Below are positions 14,652 to 17,105 of a stretch of DNA of 17,105 nucleotides, one piece after another. This DNA comes from a bacterium (GTDB taxonomy: Bacteria; Bacteroidota; Bacteroidia; Cytophagales; Thermonemataceae), in NCBI GenBank assembly GCA_025362415.1, contig JANYGM010000321.1, forward strand, positions 1-17,105, written 5' to 3'. The notes below the pieces were generated by a model. The model saw only the letters and a list, made by a program, of their open reading frames with translations, ran no database searches and was not told the origin of the DNA. Position 1 is the stretch's first letter; every line of letters starts with the position of its first letter. A program made the position numbers and the translations under genes.

Positions 14652-15000
14652 TACTTCGTTTTTGCTTAATTGGATTTAAAAGTAGAATAAGCAAAATAAC
14701 AAATAATAATCAATTAAAAATTAACAAAACTAACAAAAAAATAGGTACAGAAAGCTAAACGCTACGCCAGCATAAACGCCCTGTATCAGTTACTAATAAA
14801 GATTTTATTTTTATTAGGAGCGAGAAGTTGAGAATTACTAAAAATTCATACGAATAGGTTAGTAAGGTTCAAATTGTGAAGAAAAAAAACTGTTCAATTG
14901 AGAAATATGATTTTTAGAAAATGTGGTTTTTTATAAGAATTTCTTTTAAAAATAACTCAATTAGGCTAAAAAATGGTGTTTCTAATAACAAACTTAAAAA
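14652..15000 (+). other. rpsK-rpsD gap with possible structured leader
   Basis: No gene is seen in this gap. TTTTGCTTA (14660-14668) pairs with TAAGCAAAA (14688-14696). GGTACAG (14744-14750) can pair with CTGTATC (14781-14787, one G-T) around a locally G/C-richer stretch. CTAATAAA (14793-14800) pairs perfectly with TTTATTAG (14810-14817). The remainder up to the rpsD ATG is A/T-rich. These stems could be a leader where S4 binds its own mRNA, since S4 is a known autoregulator of the alpha operon, but nothing here proves it. Confidence 0.4.
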
Positions 15001-15603
15001 ATGGCAAGATATACAGGACCAAGAGCTAGAATTGGTCGTAGATTTGGAGAAGCAATTTTAGGTGCTGCCAAATACGTACAAAAGAAAAATTATGCCCCAG
15101 GTATGCACGGCAAGGGCAAAAAACGCAAGCAGTCTGAATACGCTATTCAGCTTGCAGCCAAGCAAAAAGCTAAATATACTTATGGCGTGCTTGAAAAGCA
15201 ATTTGAAAACCTTTTCCACAAAGCTGCTGCCAAAGATGGTATCACAGGTGAAAACTTGTTGAAGTTTTTGGAAGGACGTTTGGATAACACAGTTTACCGT
15301 TTGGGCATTGCGCCTACTCGTCGTGCTGCACGCCAACTTGTTCTGCACAAACACATTACCGTTAATGGTGAGATAGTAAACATTGCATCTTATGCTTTGA
15401 AAGCAGGTGATGTAGTTGGAGTGCGTGAAAAATCTAAATCTTTGGAAAATATTACTACAAGCCTTAGCGCACGTAGCACTCGTTTTACTTGGTTGGAATG
15501 GGACAAAGACACTATGTCAGGTAGATTCTTAAATTTCCCAGACAGAAGCCAAATCCCTGAAAATCTTCAAGAGCAACTTATTGTTGAATTGTACTCTAAA
15601 TAA
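15001..15603 (+). CDS. rpsD: 30S ribosomal protein S4
   Basis: The 200-aa protein begins MARYTGPRARIGRRFGEAI and has YAPGMHGKGKKRKQSEYAIQ (key residues G34, H36, G37). Its S4 RNA-binding domain spans about 91-155 (GRLDNTVYRLG, then RRAARQLVLHKHITVNGE). S4 is a primary 16S rRNA binder that starts assembly of the 30S body. The N-terminal zinc cysteines of some S4 proteins are absent. In many bacteria S4 represses its own operon, which may relate to the long upstream gap. The first 66 bp after the stop hold a short G/C-rich repeat. Confidence 0.97.
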   Translation: MARYTGPRARIGRRFGEAILGAAKYVQKKNYAPGMHGKGKKRKQSEYAIQLAAKQKAKYTYGVLEKQFENLFHKAAAKDGITGENLLKFLEGRLDNTVYRLGIAPTRRAARQLVLHKHITVNGEIVNIASYALKAGDVVGVREKSKSLENITTSLSARSTRFTWLEWDKDTMSGRFLNFPDRSQIPENLQEQLIVELYSK

Positions 15604-15609
15604 TAATAG

Positions 15610-15637
15610 CCCCCAAACCCCCAAAGGGGACTTTAAT
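15610..15637 (+). repeat. Post-stop motif CCCCAAAGGGGACTTTAA
   Basis: Starting 6 bp after the rpsD stop, a C-rich stretch leads into CCCC-AAA-GGGG and then ACTTTAA. The same words follow the porW-like gene at 12697-12717. It can form a small G/C stem. It is probably a dispersed element placed just after coding regions. Confidence 0.6.
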
Positions 15638-15716
15638 ACAATAAATACAATTTTTTTGTATCTGAATGTATTAAAATTCTCTTTGGATTTGGAGCAAAAG
15701 GTGTATTATAATTGCG

Positions 15717-15774
15717 TTGTGAATGAACACTTTGTATTCATTCACAATTCACAATTTATAATTCATAATTATTA
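15717..15774. repeat. Hairpin fused to heptamer array, unit ATTCACA, before rpoA
   Basis: TTGTGAATGAA (15717-15727) pairs perfectly over 11 bp with 15737-15747. The right arm runs into five 7-bp units at 15740-15774 (ATTCACA twice, then ATTTATA, ATTCATA, ATTATTA). On the minus strand the array ends in AATGAATACA (GAATACA complement at 15733-15739), as the array at 14041 does. It lies about 50 bp upstream of rpoA. Confidence 0.85.
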
Positions 15775-15823
15775 AGATTTCTTCAAGAAAAGTATCTATC
15801 AAAACCCTTAACATACGACAAAT

Positions 15824-16813
15824 ATGGCTATTTTAGCATTTCAAATGCCTAATAAAGTGGTAATGGAAAAAGCAGACGACTTCCAAGGTCTGTTTGAATT
15901 TAAACCTCTTGAAAGAGGTTATGGCGTAACCATTGGTAACGCACTAAGAAGAATTTTACTTTCTTCTTTGGAAGGCTATGCCATTACAGGTATCAGAATT
16001 CAAGGTGTTTTGCACGAATTTTCTTCTATTGAAGGTGTTGTGCAAGATGTAGCAGAAATCATACTTAACTTAAAACAAGTTCGTTTTAAAAGAATTTCTG
16101 AAGATATTGACACAAAAATTTCTGTCAATATCAAAAACAAAGAAGTATTTACGGCAGGTGACCTCAATAAATTTACAAATAGTTTTCAGATATTAAACCC
16201 TGAATTGGTTATTTGTAACCTTGATAAATCTGTGCATTTGGAAATAGACTTGGTAGTGGATAAAGGTCGTGGGTATGTGCCTGCGGAAGAAAATAAAATT
16301 GCTGACCAAAGTATCAATTATATTCCTATTGATGCTATTTTCACGCCTATCAAAAATGTTAAATATAGCATTGAAAACACTCGTGTAGAGCAAAAAACGG
16401 ATTACGAAAAACTTATTTTAGAAGTGAAAACTGATGGGTCTATTCACCCAGAAGATGCTCTAAAAGAAGCAGCTCGTATCTTGATTACGCACTTTATGTT
16501 GTTCTCTGACCAAACAATGACTTTTGAAACACTAGCACAAGAAGAGCCACAAGTAGTTGATGAAGAAGTTCTACACATGCGTAAACTTTTGAAAACATCA
16601 CTTGCTGACCTTGACCTTTCTGTACGTGCTTTCAATTGCCTAAAATCAGCTGAAATTAAATCACTTGCAGACCTTGTGCAACTAGATATTTCTGATATGA
16701 TGAAATTCAGAAACTTTGGTAAAAAATCTTTGACAGAACTAGAACAATTAGTTTCTGATAAAGGGCTTACTTTTGGTTTTGATGTGCATAAATATAGAAT
16801 TGATGAAGACTAA
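15824..16813 (+). CDS. rpoA: DNA-directed RNA polymerase subunit alpha
   Basis: The 329-aa alpha subunit. The N-terminal dimerisation and assembly domain is recognised by LERGYGVTIGNALRRILLSS (29-48) and the following EGYAITGIRIQGVLHEFSSI region. The C-terminal domain (about 252-318) has LDLSVRAFNCLKSAEIKSLADL and MMKFRNFGKKSLTELE, the part that contacts upstream promoter DNA and regulators. Length and both domains are complete. The ATG at 15824 follows an A-rich tract. rplQ, the usual next gene, does not appear in the remaining 292 bp. That space is filled with palindromic repeats. Confidence 0.97.
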   Translation: MAILAFQMPNKVVMEKADDFQGLFEFKPLERGYGVTIGNALRRILLSSLEGYAITGIRIQGVLHEFSSIEGVVQDVAEIILNLKQVRFKRISEDIDTKISVNIKNKEVFTAGDLNKFTNSFQILNPELVICNLDKSVHLEIDLVVDKGRGYVPAEENKIADQSINYIPIDAIFTPIKNVKYSIENTRVEQKTDYEKLILEVKTDGSIHPEDALKEAARILITHFMLFSDQTMTFETLAQEEPQVVDEEVLHMRKLLKTSLADLDLSVRAFNCLKSAEIKSLADLVQLDISDMMKFRNFGKKSLTELEQLVSDKGLTFGFDVHKYRIDED

Positions 16814-16816
16814 ATA

Positions 16817-16856
16817 AATTTTGAATTGTGAATTTTAAATTGTGAATGAAATACAA
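16817..16856 (+). repeat. Heptamer array, units AATTGTG/AATTTTG, then GAAATACAA
   Basis: Four 7-bp units start 4 bp after the rpoA stop: AATTTTG, AATTGTG, AATTTTA, AATTGTG. AATGAAA then leads into GAAATACAA (16848-16856). The last part of the array is also the outer end of the long inverted repeat at 16837-17073. Confidence 0.85.
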
Positions 16857-17073
16857 TTACAATAAAATTTAGCAATTCAAAATTTTCTTGTGTTGTCAGG
16901 TGTTTCCACCTGACTTCAATAATGCGTTTTTGAATTTTTGTCAGAAGAACAAACTTGTATGTTCCTTAAAATTGAAATTGAAAAGCGCATTTGTTGTCAG
17001 GTGGAAACACCTGACAACACAAGAAAATTTTGAATTGCTAAATTTTATTGTAATTGTATTTCATTCACAATTT
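16837..17073. repeat. Inverted repeat with 78-bp perfect arms after rpoA
   Basis: Left arm 16837-16914 and right arm 16996-17073 are perfectly complementary over all 78 positions, separated by 81 bp. The spacer pairs partly as well (around TGCGTTTTT and AAAAGCGCA), and its centre has GAACA/TGTTC. The arms begin in the heptamer array and end in the GTCAGGTG palindrome. As RNA it would form one very long hairpin and might stop transcription past rpoA. Confidence 0.92.
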
Positions 17074-17105
17074 TATTGTGAAGTCAGGTGTTTCCACCTG
17101 ACTTC
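16892..17105. repeat. Two-palindrome element (copy 2, inverted) plus a third palindrome at the window edge
   Basis: Palindrome 1 is GTCAGGTG-TTTC-CACCTGAC (16895-16914). Palindrome 2 (16992-17019) is its inverse with a GAAA loop and TGTT/AACA extending the stem to 12 bp. Palindrome 3 (17080-17105) has the same core with GAA/TTC outside. Read on the minus strand, 17019-16895 has the same order of parts as copy 1 at 9757-9859. Confidence 0.85.

Noticed and set aside
14860..14885. T-arm-like GGTTCAAAT suggesting a tRNA
   Set aside because: No matching acceptor, D or anticodon stems can be drawn around it.
15581..15775. 64-codon ORF overlapping the rpsD end
   Set aside because: It translates the post-stop motif, the hairpin and the heptamer array.

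Overview
The window is AT-rich and comes from a Bacteroidota-type chromosome, most likely a Cytophagales-like member. Several signs agree. Start codons follow A-rich tracts and Shine-Dalgarno sequences are nearly absent. Promoter -7 boxes fit TAnnTTTG. L36 is the zinc-free type. A PorW/SprE-like lipoprotein and DUF6934- and DUF6624-type proteins, which I associate with this phylum, are present. No transposase, integrase, phage gene, CRISPR array, rRNA or tRNA was seen.

Layout. 1-3776: DNA primase (dnaG), then an orphan LutB-type iron-sulfur protein ending at a strong terminator. 3777-5992: gatA, a DUF6934-like gene and an unlisted 49-codon ORF form a probable operon that ends at a hairpin of about 28 bp. 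6012-6902 (minus): an RlmI-like methyltransferase. 7049-8119: a small lipoprotein gene and dUTPase (dut). 8120-8514: repeats only. 8515-9732: a lipoprotein and a PD-(D/E)XK-like protein. 9898-12679: a DUF6624-like secreted protein and a TPR lipoprotein resembling PorW/SprE. 12680-13538: 859 bp without a credible gene, holding a terminator, a 665-bp imperfect palindrome with a 121-bp tandem duplication at its centre, and the promoter of the next operon. 13539-16813: rpmJ, rpsM, rpsK, rpsD and rpoA, cut off from the usual secY-map-infA side and separated by unusually long repeat-filled gaps. 16814-17105: an inverted repeat with 78-bp perfect arms, built around palindromes.

The genes are mostly housekeeping. 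Together they cover replication priming, dUTP hydrolysis, tRNA amidation, RNA methylation, ribosome and RNA polymerase assembly, and envelope lipoproteins.

The unusual content is between the genes. Three repeat classes recur: (1) heptanucleotide tandem arrays with different units at different loci; (2) REP-like hairpins around a TCC-GCT-GGA core whose stems differ by compensatory changes; (3) a two-palindrome element built on GTCAGGTG-N4-CACCTGAC. Classes 1 and 2 are repeatedly followed by the same short module, GA(A)ATACA. This looks like a modular intergenic repeat system and is the best candidate here for something undescribed.
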